From an uncultured bacterium (lineage in GTDB: Bacteria > Verrucomicrobiota > Kiritimatiellia > CAIKKV01): DNA of 6,405 nucleotides. How positions within the stretch are numbered: position 1 is the first letter of the stretch; every line of letters begins with the position of its first letter. Of the stretch, positions 1-5,200 are shown one piece after another. The stretch is taken from NCBI GenBank assembly GCA_903828035.1, contig CAIKKV010000545.1, positions 1-6,405 on the forward strand, read 5' to 3'. A program made the position numbers and the translations under genes. Below the pieces are notes generated by a model. That model was not told the DNA's origin, ran no database searches, and saw nothing but the letters and a program-made list of their open reading frames with translations.

Positions 1-582
1 CGGAAGATCGATCAGCTCTTCTTCACCCGCCTTCTGGGCAATCCGCTCCAGGGCGACGGCAAGAACCTGTTCCATGCCGACCACAAGAACTGGAAAGACG
101 GCGCGGACACGGCGCTCTCCGGCGATTCCCTGACCATGGCGATCCAGCTGTTCCTGGACCAGACGGACGCCGACGGCCAGCCGATCAATGTGAGCCCCCG
201 GTTCCTGCTGGTGCCGACCACGCTCAAGATGACGGCCCGGGAACTGCTCAACTCGGTGACGTTCTTCGCCACCGGCAGTTCGAACAAGGCCCGAATCCCG
301 ACCTACAACGCCCTCGCCGACGAGGAGATTGAGGTCGTGACGAGCCCATACCTCTCGAACACGAACTACACGGGCGGGTCGAGCAAGGCCTGGTATCTGT
401 TCGCGGACCCCGCCGTCGTGGACACCTTCGAGATCGGATACCTGAAGGGTCGCCGGGTGCCGACCGTCGAGCAGGGCGAGACGGACTTCGACACGCTCGG
501 CATCAAGTTCCGGGTCTACTTCGACCTGGGCGTGCGCGAGCAGGATCATCGCGGGGTGACCAAGTTCAAAGGCGAAGCCTAA
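1..582 (+). CDS. Major capsid protein, C-terminal part (5' truncated)
   Basis: The reading frame is open from the first base, so the gene starts upstream of the window; 193 C-terminal residues are visible. An ATG at 136 lies inside the coding region and is not the start. The segment LFHADHKNW near residues 23-31, the FLLVPTTL strand, the AWYLFADP motif and the C-terminal FDLGVREQDHRGVTKFKG are features I associate with HK97-fold major capsid proteins, especially those encoded with or fused to a prohead protease. The protein would form the icosahedral shell. Whether a protease domain is fused at the N-terminus cannot be seen here. It is followed 18 bases later by a DUF2190-type protein, the usual partner in this layout. 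The family assignment is from pattern memory, but motifs and neighbours agree. Confidence 0.88.
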   Translation, partial: RKIDQLFFTRLLGNPLQGDGKNLFHADHKNWKDGADTALSGDSLTMAIQLFLDQTDADGQPINVSPRFLLVPTTLKMTARELLNSVTFFATGSSNKARIPTYNALADEEIEVVTSPYLSNTNYTGGSSKAWYLFADPAVVDTFEIGYLKGRRVPTVEQGETDFDTLGIKFRVYFDLGVREQDHRGVTKFKGEA

Positions 583-600
583 CAATCAAGGAGGCATGAG

Positions 601-951
601 ATGACGAAGTACATCCAGACGGGCGACGCGGTGGATTACACCCCAGGCGCGGACGTGAGTGCGGGCGACGTGGTCGTGCAGGGCGATCTCGTGGGAATCG
701 CCAAGCTCGACATCAAGAACGGGAAACTCGGGGCGCTGGCCGTGACGGGCGTCTTCGACTTTCCCAAGGCGACGGGGACTGCCTCGGCCATCGCGGCCGG
801 AGCGAAGGTCTACTGGAACGCCACGAACGGAGTCGCCACCACGGCTGCCAACGATGGCGGGAATCCCGCCACGGCCTACCCGTACATCGGGAAGACCATC
901 AAGGCGGCGGTCGATGCCGACGCCCTCGTGCGGGTGCGATTGAGCCAGTAG
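601..951 (+). CDS. DUF2190-type capsid accessory (decoration) protein
   Basis: This 116-residue protein is a small beta-rich protein with the DUF2190 style: an early YTPGADVSAGDVVVQGDLVG stretch, then GVFDFPKATG, a turn AGAKVYWNATNG and a final YIGKTIKAA plus a VRVRL strand. Such proteins sit directly after the major capsid gene in many phages and are thought to decorate or stabilise the capsid, partly by comparison with structurally similar cement proteins. Its length is normal for the family. The start is well supported: AAGGAGG at 588-594 lies six bases before the ATG. An ATG at 596 is out of frame and too close to the Shine-Dalgarno sequence. The decoration role is inferred from family and position. 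Confidence 0.85.
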   Translation: MTKYIQTGDAVDYTPGADVSAGDVVVQGDLVGIAKLDIKNGKLGALAVTGVFDFPKATGTASAIAAGAKVYWNATNGVATTAANDGGNPATAYPYIGKTIKAAVDADALVRVRLSQ

Positions 952-966
952 CCGGAGAGCACGCCC

Positions 967-1320
967 GTGGCCGATCTTCTCCAACAAGGGGCTCGGTGGC
1001 CGGAGCAGATGCGCACCTCGCACTGCTCCAGCCCGGCCGAATACCGCAGGGCTCCGGATGTGAAAATCGTCCGAGCGACCTACGGGAGAACCCAGTATGA
1101 GGTTGCAGACGAGTCGGGCCTGACGATTAACGCCCAGGCGTGGGACTTCCTGATCCTGGCCGACGAGCTGGGGTTCGATCCGGAGCCGGGCGACGTGATC
1201 GCAGCCAATGGGCGGCGATATGAGGTCATGAACTTGGGCGGCGAAGGCTGTTGGCGGTGGAGCGATCCGTACCGGCAGACCTACCGTATCCACACGAAAG
1301 ACATTGGACAAGATGAGTGA
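967..1320 (+). CDS. Putative neck / head-closure (stopper-like) protein
   Basis: This is a 117-residue protein starting at GTG 967, with GGAG at 954-957 nine bases upstream. The C-terminal half has the pattern PGDVIAANGRRYEVMNL followed by an aromatic stretch (CWRWSDPYRQTYRIHTK). A PGD-x-I-x-x-G-R-R-Y-E-V beta hairpin of this kind is common in small head-tail connector or stopper proteins. Its place right after the capsid accessory protein fits such a role at the portal-tail interface. The N-terminus carries two Cys residues and a run of polar residues whose purpose is unclear. It could instead be a capsid-associated protein of another family; the specific function is an inference and no homolog search was possible. 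It overlaps the next gene by eight bases. Confidence 0.55.
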   Translation: MADLLQQGARWPEQMRTSHCSSPAEYRRAPDVKIVRATYGRTQYEVADESGLTINAQAWDFLILADELGFDPEPGDVIAANGRRYEVMNLGGEGCWRWSDPYRQTYRIHTKDIGQDE

Positions 1321-1552
1321 GACGTGCATCGGACAAGACTTTCGGGCCGCGTGCGAGCGCGAGTTCGAGGAAATTCGACTCAAACTCGACCGCCTGGACG
1401 AGGCCATCCGGGGCAATGGGAAGCCCGGCATCGTGCTCCGGTTGGACCGGATCGAACAGGATGCCAGGCGGCTTTCCAAGCTGGTCTGGCTGATCGTGGG
1501 CTCGGCTGTGACGGCCTGCGCCTCGGTAGTGGCGGCCTGGATTTCCGGGTGA
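1313..1552 (+). CDS. Small coiled-coil protein with C-terminal membrane segment
   Basis: This 79-residue protein is read from ATG 1313, overlapping the stop of the previous gene by eight bases; an in-frame TTG at 1304 would add only three residues. Residues about 15-54 are highly charged and amphipathic (EFEEIRLKLDRLDEAIR, then RLDRIEQDARRL), consistent with a coiled coil broken by a GNGKPG turn at 34-39. Residues about 57-77 are a single hydrophobic segment ending in WISG. The architecture, coiled coil then C-terminal membrane anchor, resembles XhlA-type and other small phage membrane proteins found near lysis genes. A lysis or holin-accessory role is possible, but the position within head genes is odd for it. 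No strong Shine-Dalgarno sequence is visible, so translation is probably coupled to the upstream gene. Confidence 0.7.
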   Translation: MSETCIGQDFRAACEREFEEIRLKLDRLDEAIRGNGKPGIVLRLDRIEQDARRLSKLVWLIVGSAVTACASVVAAWISG

Positions 1553-1562
1553 AGGAGAACGC

Positions 1563-1817
1563 ATGAACAATCTGATCATGAGAAGCGTGGCCGTCTTTGA
1601 CGAGTACCACCCGCTTTCCACGCGGGATCTCGTGGCGTCGGTTACGGTGTCTTGCCTGCCCACCAACGCCGGGCCGGTCTTCTTCCGGGGCGACGACGGG
1701 TCGGATGTGCCCTGGCTGCCGGGCGAGTGGCATGAGTTCTGGAACGTGAATCTGGCCGAGATCACCTTTCGCGGGACTGAAGGCGACGTGGTGACGGTCG
1801 TGGGAGGGACCTGGTAA
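1563..1817 (+). CDS. Small beta-rich phage protein of unknown function
   Basis: This is an 84-residue protein with a good ribosome binding site (AAGGAG at 1552-1557, five bases before ATG 1563). It has no obvious membrane segment or coiled coil. It consists of short predicted beta strands: a VAVFDEYHPL start, a central VASVTVSCL, then FFRGDDGSDVPWLPGEWHEF, and a closing FRGTEGDVVTVVGGTW. The phrasing DGSDVPWLPGEWHEF...VNLAEI and the final GDVVTVVGGTW are reminiscent of small conserved phage virion proteins, but I cannot name the family. Its stop overlaps the start of the next gene (TAATG), so the two are probably translated in coupled fashion and may act together, perhaps as parts of one virion appendage; that link is inference. 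Confidence 0.72.
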   Translation: MNNLIMRSVAVFDEYHPLSTRDLVASVTVSCLPTNAGPVFFRGDDGSDVPWLPGEWHEFWNVNLAEITFRGTEGDVVTVVGGTW

Positions 1818-2755
1818 TGCCTTACGGTGGAATCAATACGACTGTGAACGCCGACCTTATCCAGACGGATGTGGACGGGATCATCCAGGGGCTCACCGGC
1901 GTGAACGGAATCACTCTCTCCAGTCTCCAAGATGAATTGATGTCGATGGAGCGATTCCTTTCCGGCTACAACAGCGGCCCCATGACGGAGGCCGTGACGG
2001 CCGTTTCCTCGATCCAGGGTTATCTTTCTGGCAACCCATACGGCCCTCTATACGAGATCTCTTCCGCGACGGCAGCCACACGTGATTACCTGGCCGGTTC
2101 CTGGGGCGGACCCATCACGACGATCCGCGACTTCCTGACCAGCTATTCGGGAGGACCTCTGACCGATGCGGCATATACCGCCGCCAACATCCGAGATTAT
2201 CTCAGCGGTACGTATACTGGACCTTTGACGGACATTCGCAACAATTTGGCCGGTTATGCGCCCGGGCCCCTGACGGAGATGGCGTGGTCCGCCGCCACGG
2301 CCAGGGATTATCTCAGTGGAATATATAACGGCCCTTTAACCGCCATTCGCGACTACCTGGGCGGCTACATGGGCGGTCCGCTGATGGAAATTTACACGCA
2401 AACTATTGGAATACGGGACCTCCTGAGCGGCGTGACCGAGGGTCCGCTCACCGCCGCAAACCTGTATGCCATCTATACACTGAACCAGATTTCCGGAGAA
2501 ACGGATGGCCCCATCAAGAGCACATCCCTGGCAGTCGCCGCCATGCGTGATTTCATGGAAGGCCTCTCGCCAAGCCCGCTGACCGCCATGCAGGAGCATT
2601 TGCTGGCGATCTCCGGCCGCCTCTGGAATGAGGCGGGCAGCCTCTCGGCCGCCGACCTGCTCGCGCAGGTTCTCACCCAAATGACTGCGATCAAGGCGAA
2701 GACTGACCAGTTCACGTTCGATGGCAATGGACGCTTGTTGGTGGCCACGGCTTAA
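1817..2755 (+). CDS. Repeat protein built of 22- and 15-residue [GS]-P-[LIM] units, possible virion fibre or spacer
   Basis: This 312-residue protein starts at an ATG overlapping the previous stop by one base, with GGGAGGG at 1802-1808 eight bases upstream. The first ~36 residues form a unique head. Residues 54-252 are ten consecutive units, each opening with a [GS]-P-[LIM] turn and carrying a conserved R-D-[YFL]-L-x-G core. The pivotal prolines are at 55, 77, 99, 114, 136, 151, 173, 188, 210, 232 and 254. The last ~20 residues (KTDQFTFDGNGRLLVATA) look like a beta-strand tip of the type ending some phage virion proteins. No signal peptide or membrane helix is visible. Each unit is probably a helix capped by the Gly-Pro turn. 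I do not recognise the family. A fibre, neck appendage or spacer role is suggested only by repetition and context. It uses AT-ending codons, including a TTA Leu at 2336, more than its neighbours. Confidence 0.8.
   Translation: MPYGGINTTVNADLIQTDVDGIIQGLTGVNGITLSSLQDELMSMERFLSGYNSGPMTEAVTAVSSIQGYLSGNPYGPLYEISSATAATRDYLAGSWGGPITTIRDFLTSYSGGPLTDAAYTAANIRDYLSGTYTGPLTDIRNNLAGYAPGPLTEMAWSAATARDYLSGIYNGPLTAIRDYLGGYMGGPLMEIYTQTIGIRDLLSGVTEGPLTAANLYAIYTLNQISGETDGPIKSTSLAVAAMRDFMEGLSPSPLTAMQEHLLAISGRLWNEAGSLSAADLLAQVLTQMTAIKAKTDQFTFDGNGRLLVATA
1976..2572 (+). repeat. Ten coding repeats, 66 or 45 nt each (22 or 15 codons)
   Basis: Unit lengths in order, measured between successive [GS]-P prolines, are 22, 22, 15, 22, 15, 22, 15, 22, 22 and 22 residues. 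A long unit reads G-P-L-T-x, then a seven-residue Ala/Thr/Ser-rich insert, then I-R-D-Y-L-S-G-x-Y-x; a short unit is the same with the seven-residue insert missing. The 15+22 pairs form three 37-codon (111-nt) super-repeats over 2108-2440. The DNA string GATTATCTCAG recurs at 2195-2205 and 2306-2316, exactly 111 nt apart. Elsewhere the copies have diverged strongly in DNA while keeping the protein pattern, so the repeats look old and selected rather than recent slippage. Confidence 0.85.
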
Positions 2756-2772
2756 CCGGAAAGGAATAGACG

Positions 2773-3186
2773 ATGCAGGACAAGAACGAGACGAAGATCG
2801 TGACGGTGGACGATGGCGGCGGGCCAGTCAAGGCCGCCAAGGACTCGTATGGACGGCTCCTCACGAGGGAGCAGGTCCAGATGATCCGCGACAGGCAGCA
2901 GGCGGACCTCGACCAGGTTACGCAGGCCCGCGACAAACTGGCGGATCACGACGAGGCCGCCACGGCGGGTGTGGTGCGCCAGTTCAAGGACCGGCTGGCG
3001 GTGCAGATGACCATGATCGACCGCCAGAAGGCCCAGATGCAAGAGACGCTGGCCAAACTGGAAGCCGGGGACAGCAAGACCGTGGAAACCGTGGTGGGGC
3101 AGATGGTCCAGCAACTCGCGACCCGTGTAGCGACTCTCACACAGGCCCGCGACGGCTCGGACGCGCTGCTCGCCCAACTGGACTGA
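2773..3186 (+). CDS. Coiled-coil phage protein of unknown function
   Basis: This 137-residue protein starts at ATG 2773, seven bases after AAAGGA at 2760-2765. The N-terminal ~35 residues are polar and Gly/Lys-rich, probably flexible. From the LLTREQVQMIRDRQQADLD segment onward it is almost entirely alpha-helical and rich in Gln, Asp, Lys and Ala, with heptad-like hydrophobic spacing (for example FKDRLAVQMTMIDRQKAQM and TLAKLEAG). There is no signal peptide, membrane segment or catalytic motif. Its stop is three bases before the next gene. It could be a scaffolding-like, chaperone or minor virion protein; nothing in the sequence decides between these. It closes the block of four unassigned genes between the neck and tail terminator genes. 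Confidence 0.7.
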   Translation: MQDKNETKIVTVDDGGGPVKAAKDSYGRLLTREQVQMIRDRQQADLDQVTQARDKLADHDEAATAGVVRQFKDRLAVQMTMIDRQKAQMQETLAKLEAGDSKTVETVVGQMVQQLATRVATLTQARDGSDALLAQLD

Positions 3187-3189
3187 ATC

Positions 3190-3627
3190 ATGGCGATGAT
3201 CCTCACCATCGCGGACGCCGTCGTCGCCGAACTCAACGCGGCATCGGCGGGGACATTCGACCCGGCCTTCACCGCCGTTCGGCGGGTGCTGCCGGAGTTC
3301 GATCTCTCCGACCTGGCGGAGTTGAAGGTGTCGGTGGTGCCCAAGGCGGTCGAGATCAATGGCTCGACGCGGTCGGTCGGGCAGTTCGATTGCCAGATCG
3401 ACATCGGGGTGCAGAAGAAACTGGGGAAGGACCTGGATGCTGAGGTGATGGCGCTGTGCGGGCTCATGGACGCCATCGCGGGCTACCTGCGGCGGCGTCC
3501 CCTGTCCGCCGCGCCCCACGCGGCGTGGGTGAGGACGCAGAATGACCCGGTCTACGCCCCGCAGCACCTGGCCGAACAACGGACTTTCACCAGCGTGCTC
3601 ACCGTCACCTACCGGGTGATCGGATGA
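3190..3627 (+). CDS. Tail terminator / tail completion-like protein
   Basis: This 145-residue protein has the layout of phage tail terminator (gpU/gp17-like) proteins: an N-terminal helix (ADAVVAELNAA), a central strand pair (LKVSVVPKAVEI and FDCQIDIGVQKKL), a helix (EVMALCGLMDAIAGYL), and a final strand (FTSVLTVTYRVI). Such proteins cap the tail tube and join it to the neck. Length and position, just before the gp10-like and tube genes, fit. The start could be ATG 3190 or the in-frame ATG 3196; neither has a clear Shine-Dalgarno sequence, and with the previous stop only three bases away translational coupling is likely. It overlaps the next gene by four bases (ATGA). The family call comes from fold-like pattern and order, not a search. 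Confidence 0.7.
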   Translation: MAMILTIADAVVAELNAASAGTFDPAFTAVRRVLPEFDLSDLAELKVSVVPKAVEINGSTRSVGQFDCQIDIGVQKKLGKDLDAEVMALCGLMDAIAGYLRRRPLSAAPHAAWVRTQNDPVYAPQHLAEQRTFTSVLTVTYRVIG

Positions 3628-4046
3628 TCGGATTCGAGATCAAGAAGCTGTTCTTTGACCGGGAGGCGGTGGTCTCGAAGGTCGATGCCGCCACGCGCAA
3701 GGTGCTCTCGAAGTTCGGGGCCTTTGTGCGACGGACCGCCAAGGGCAGCATCCGGCACCGCAAGGCTGCCGCGCCGCCCGGCACGCCCCCCAGTTCGCAC
3801 ACGGGACTGCTCCGGAAGTTCATCTTCTTCGGCTATGAGCCGGACCGCCGAAGCGTGGTCATCGGACCCGTCCGGCTCAGACGGGGAGGCGACGCCCCAC
3901 CGCTCTTGGAATATGGCGGCGAGGCGACGCTGGAACGGCGGGGCAAGCGGGAGCGCGTGACGTATAAGGCCAGGCCCTTTATGGGTCCGGCGTTCGAGAA
4001 GGAACAACCCAAGCTGCCCGCCATGTGGCGGGACAGCGTCAGATAG
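3624..4046 (+). CDS. HK97 gp10-like / virion morphogenesis protein
   Basis: This 140-residue basic protein begins within the previous stop (ATGA). Residues about 25-65 read as helix FGAFVRRTAKGSIR, a basic loop, then PPGTPPSSHTGLLRKFIFF, followed by a VVIGPVRL strand and LLEYGG. The PG-x-PP-x-S-HTG-LL motif followed by a VIGP strand is characteristic of the HK97 gp10-like and Mu gpG-like minor proteins at the head-tail junction. The C-terminus (ARPFMGPAFEKEQPKLP) is also family-like. The role is neck or tail completion, acting between head closure and tail tube. In many phages this gene lies before the terminator; here it follows the terminator candidate. Length is typical. Confidence 0.82.
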   Translation: MIGFEIKKLFFDREAVVSKVDAATRKVLSKFGAFVRRTAKGSIRHRKAAAPPGTPPSSHTGLLRKFIFFGYEPDRRSVVIGPVRLRRGGDAPPLLEYGGEATLERRGKRERVTYKARPFMGPAFEKEQPKLPAMWRDSVR

Positions 4047-4050
4047 GAGG
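4045..4050 (+). promoter_or_regulatory. Shine-Dalgarno sequence fixing the tail tube start
   Basis: AGGAGG abuts the ATG at 4051, leaving no spacer, but lies six bases before the in-frame ATG at 4057. Spacing therefore favours the second ATG as the start of the tail tube protein. Confidence 0.75.
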
Positions 4051-4056
4051 ATGAGC

Positions 4057-4476
4057 ATGGCGACCGAGTTCGTGTTGGGAATGAACGCGAAGCTGTACTA
4101 CGGCGCAGCCGGAGCTACGGCAGCAACCGAGATGGGCAACGTCAAGGACGTGACGCTCACGCTCGAGGCGGGGGAAGCGGATGTCACCACCCGCGCCAAC
4201 CAGGGCTGGCGGGCCACCGTTCCGACGCTCCGGGAATGCACCGTCGAGTTCGAGATGGTCTGGGACCCGACCGACGCGGGATTCACGGCCATCAAGACCG
4301 CCTTCCTTTCGGCGGGCCTGATTGCGCTCAAGGTTCTGGACAAGACCGGCGGCCAGGGTCCGGACGGCGACTTCGCCATCACCTCGTTCAGCCGGAACGA
4401 GGCTCTGGAGGAAGCCATCACGGTGAGCGTGACGGCCAAACTGTCCGTGTTCCGCAGCTGGATCGCGGGGATCTAA
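4057..4476 (+). CDS. Major tail tube protein
   Basis: The protein has 139 residues from ATG 4057; using ATG 4051 would add two. The sequence opens with FVLGMNAKLYYG, then VKDVTLTLEAGEADVTTRAN, GWRATVPTLRECTVEFEMVWD, AFLSAGLIALKVLD and DFAITSFSRNEALEEAITVSV. The DVTTRANQGWRA loop and the FxITxFSRxExLEEAI segment are typical of small siphovirus tail tube proteins of the beta-sandwich type, which stack as hexameric rings to form the tail tube. Length is slightly short but normal for the compact subfamily. It sits between the gp10-like gene and the tail assembly chaperones, exactly where a tube gene is expected. The strong AGGAGG ribosome binding site fits a highly expressed virion component. Confidence 0.88.
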   Translation: MATEFVLGMNAKLYYGAAGATAATEMGNVKDVTLTLEAGEADVTTRANQGWRATVPTLRECTVEFEMVWDPTDAGFTAIKTAFLSAGLIALKVLDKTGGQGPDGDFAITSFSRNEALEEAITVSVTAKLSVFRSWIAGI

Positions 4477-4480
4477 TCAA

Positions 4481-4966
4481 ATGAAAACATTCACAGACGC
4501 TGCGGGCAGGACCTGGACGATTGCACTCACGCTGGGCACGGCGATGCGGGTCAAGGCCAAGCTGGATATCGACCTGCTTCAGCCCGAGGCGGGCGAACCG
4601 CCTCTTCTGACCCGGCTGGGCACCGACGAGTTGCTCCTGGGCGAGGTGCTCTGTGCCCTGCTCGAGGGGCAGTTCGAGGCGCAGAAGGTCAGCGACGAGG
4701 ACGTGCGTTCCGGCTTCGATGGCCAGACTCTCCTCGCGGCGCAGAAGGCCTTTTACGAGGAACTGATCGGTTTTTTCCGGTCGCGCGGCCGCAACGACCG
4801 GGCGAAGGCGGTCGCCAAGCAGATGGCACTGATCGAGGCGGCGGTGACGGCGGCGGAGACCCGGATCGACGGCATCGACGTCGAGGAGACGATCCGGGAG
4901 GCGATGGCCTCTGGGGTGACGTCTGGCGCATCGCCGGATCGGTCGGAATCGACCCCCGGCCGCTGA
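4481..4966 (+). CDS. Tail assembly chaperone, upstream frame (lambda gpG-like)
   Basis: This 161-residue protein starts four bases after the tube stop, with only a weak GGGGA at 4467-4471 upstream. It opens with FTDAAGRTWTIALTLGTAMRV, is mainly alpha-helical with an acidic middle (DELLLGEVLCALLEGQFEAQ), has a Phe/Tyr-rich helix (FYEELIGFFRSRG, about 88-102), another helix (AKAVAKQMALIEAAV), and ends in a Ser/Gly/Pro-rich tail (SGASPDRSESTPGR). Between tube and tape measure genes this is the position of the gpG-type chaperone, which binds the tape measure protein during tail assembly. A T TTT TTC heptamer lies at codons 97-99, in phase for a -1 shift into the next frame. Its 3' end overlaps coding in that other frame. 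Confidence 0.8.
   Translation: MKTFTDAAGRTWTIALTLGTAMRVKAKLDIDLLQPEAGEPPLLTRLGTDELLLGEVLCALLEGQFEAQKVSDEDVRSGFDGQTLLAAQKAFYEELIGFFRSRGRNDRAKAVAKQMALIEAAVTAAETRIDGIDVEETIREAMASGVTSGASPDRSESTPGR
4771..4777 (+). promoter_or_regulatory. Candidate -1 ribosomal frameshift heptamer T TTT TTC
   Basis: In the reading frame of the upstream chaperone the codons are GGT TTT TTC, giving X XXY YYZ with X and Y both T and Z = C, a canonical -1 slippery heptamer in correct phase. A -1 slip continues reading at CCG 4777 in the frame that ends at 5199. A run of six T is conspicuous in this GC-rich sequence. Against it, the site lies 190 bases before the upstream frame's stop, further than in lambda, and the intervening -1 frame encodes a Gly/Arg/Asp-rich stretch. 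The site is plausible; the shift itself is better supported than its exact position. Confidence 0.5.
4777..4801 (+). other. Hairpin directly after the slippery heptamer
   Basis: CCGGTCG at 4777-4783 is perfectly complementary to CGACCGG at 4795-4801, a 7-bp stem with an 11-base loop that contains the self-complementary GCGGCCGC. It could stimulate frameshifting, but it touches the heptamer instead of leaving the usual 5-9 base spacer, so support is moderate. The T run precedes the stem, so this is not an intrinsic terminator on the + strand. Confidence 0.45.
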
Positions 4967-5199
4967 CGTTGAGGCAACTGTTGTGGATGGCCGAGGGTCT
5001 GGGGCGGGAGCGCTGGGCGCACACGTCCCTGATCTGCGCGGTGGTCGCCAACGCCAACCGCGACCCCAAACGGGGCAGGCCGTTCAAACCGTCGGACTTC
5101 GATCCGTATGCCCGCCAGGAAAAGCGGCAGAGGGTCGAGCTTGATGGGGAGTCGTTGGCGTTGTTGAAAGAGGCTCTCACGGGCCGGAAAGGAACATGA
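4777..5199 (+). CDS. Tail assembly chaperone, -1 frame extension (lambda gpT-like)
   Basis: The frame ending at 5199 is recognisable as coding from about 4915: VWRIAGSVGIDPRPLT, then LRQLLWMAEGLGRERWAH, a VVANANRDPKRGRPF segment and SDFDPY. The pattern GIDPxPLTLRxLxWMAEG with a later NxNRDPKxxxPFxPxDFxPY is typical of the second tail chaperone frame in phages. This frame has no ATG, GTG or TTG from its previous stop (4474-4476) up to TTG 4969, which falls inside the conserved segment and has no Shine-Dalgarno sequence. It is therefore best read as a -1 frameshift extension of the upstream gene. Slipping at 4771-4777 would give a fusion of 99 plus 140 residues. If initiated at TTG 4969 instead it would be a 76-residue protein lacking part of the motif. 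The start shown is the proposed slip point. Confidence 0.65.
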   Translation, partial: PVARPQRPGEGGRQADGTDRGGGDGGGDPDRRHRRRGDDPGGDGLWGDVWRIAGSVGIDPRPLTLRQLLWMAEGLGRERWAHTSLICAVVANANRDPKRGRPFKPSDFDPYARQEKRQRVELDGESLALLKEALTGRKGT

Positions 5200-5200
5200 C

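Noticed and set aside
136..582. ATG 136 as the start of a separate 148-residue gene
   Set aside because: The frame is open to base 1 and the upstream codons encode capsid-like sequence including LFHADHKNW, so the ATG is an internal Met of the truncated capsid gene.
586..1479. 297-codon open frame on the minus strand
   Set aside because: It is antisense to three well-supported + strand genes. Its Arg/Pro/Gly/His-rich product has no recognisable motif, as expected for a shadow frame in GC-rich DNA.
2721..3443. 240-codon + strand frame overlapping the repeat gene end and two following genes
   Set aside because: The translation is Gly/Arg/Asp-rich and repetitive in composition, typical of an out-of-frame reading of GC-rich coding DNA. 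The genes it overlaps have ribosome binding sites and normal protein character.
2752..3579. 275-codon open frame on the minus strand
   Set aside because: It lies antisense to the coiled-coil and terminator-like genes, which have matching starts and spacing. The product is His/Arg/Leu-rich low-information sequence.
4771..4801. T-run and hairpin as an intrinsic terminator
   Set aside because: On the + strand the T run comes before the stem rather than after it, and on the minus strand the stem is followed by A residues. It lies inside a coding region whose downstream genes are co-directional.
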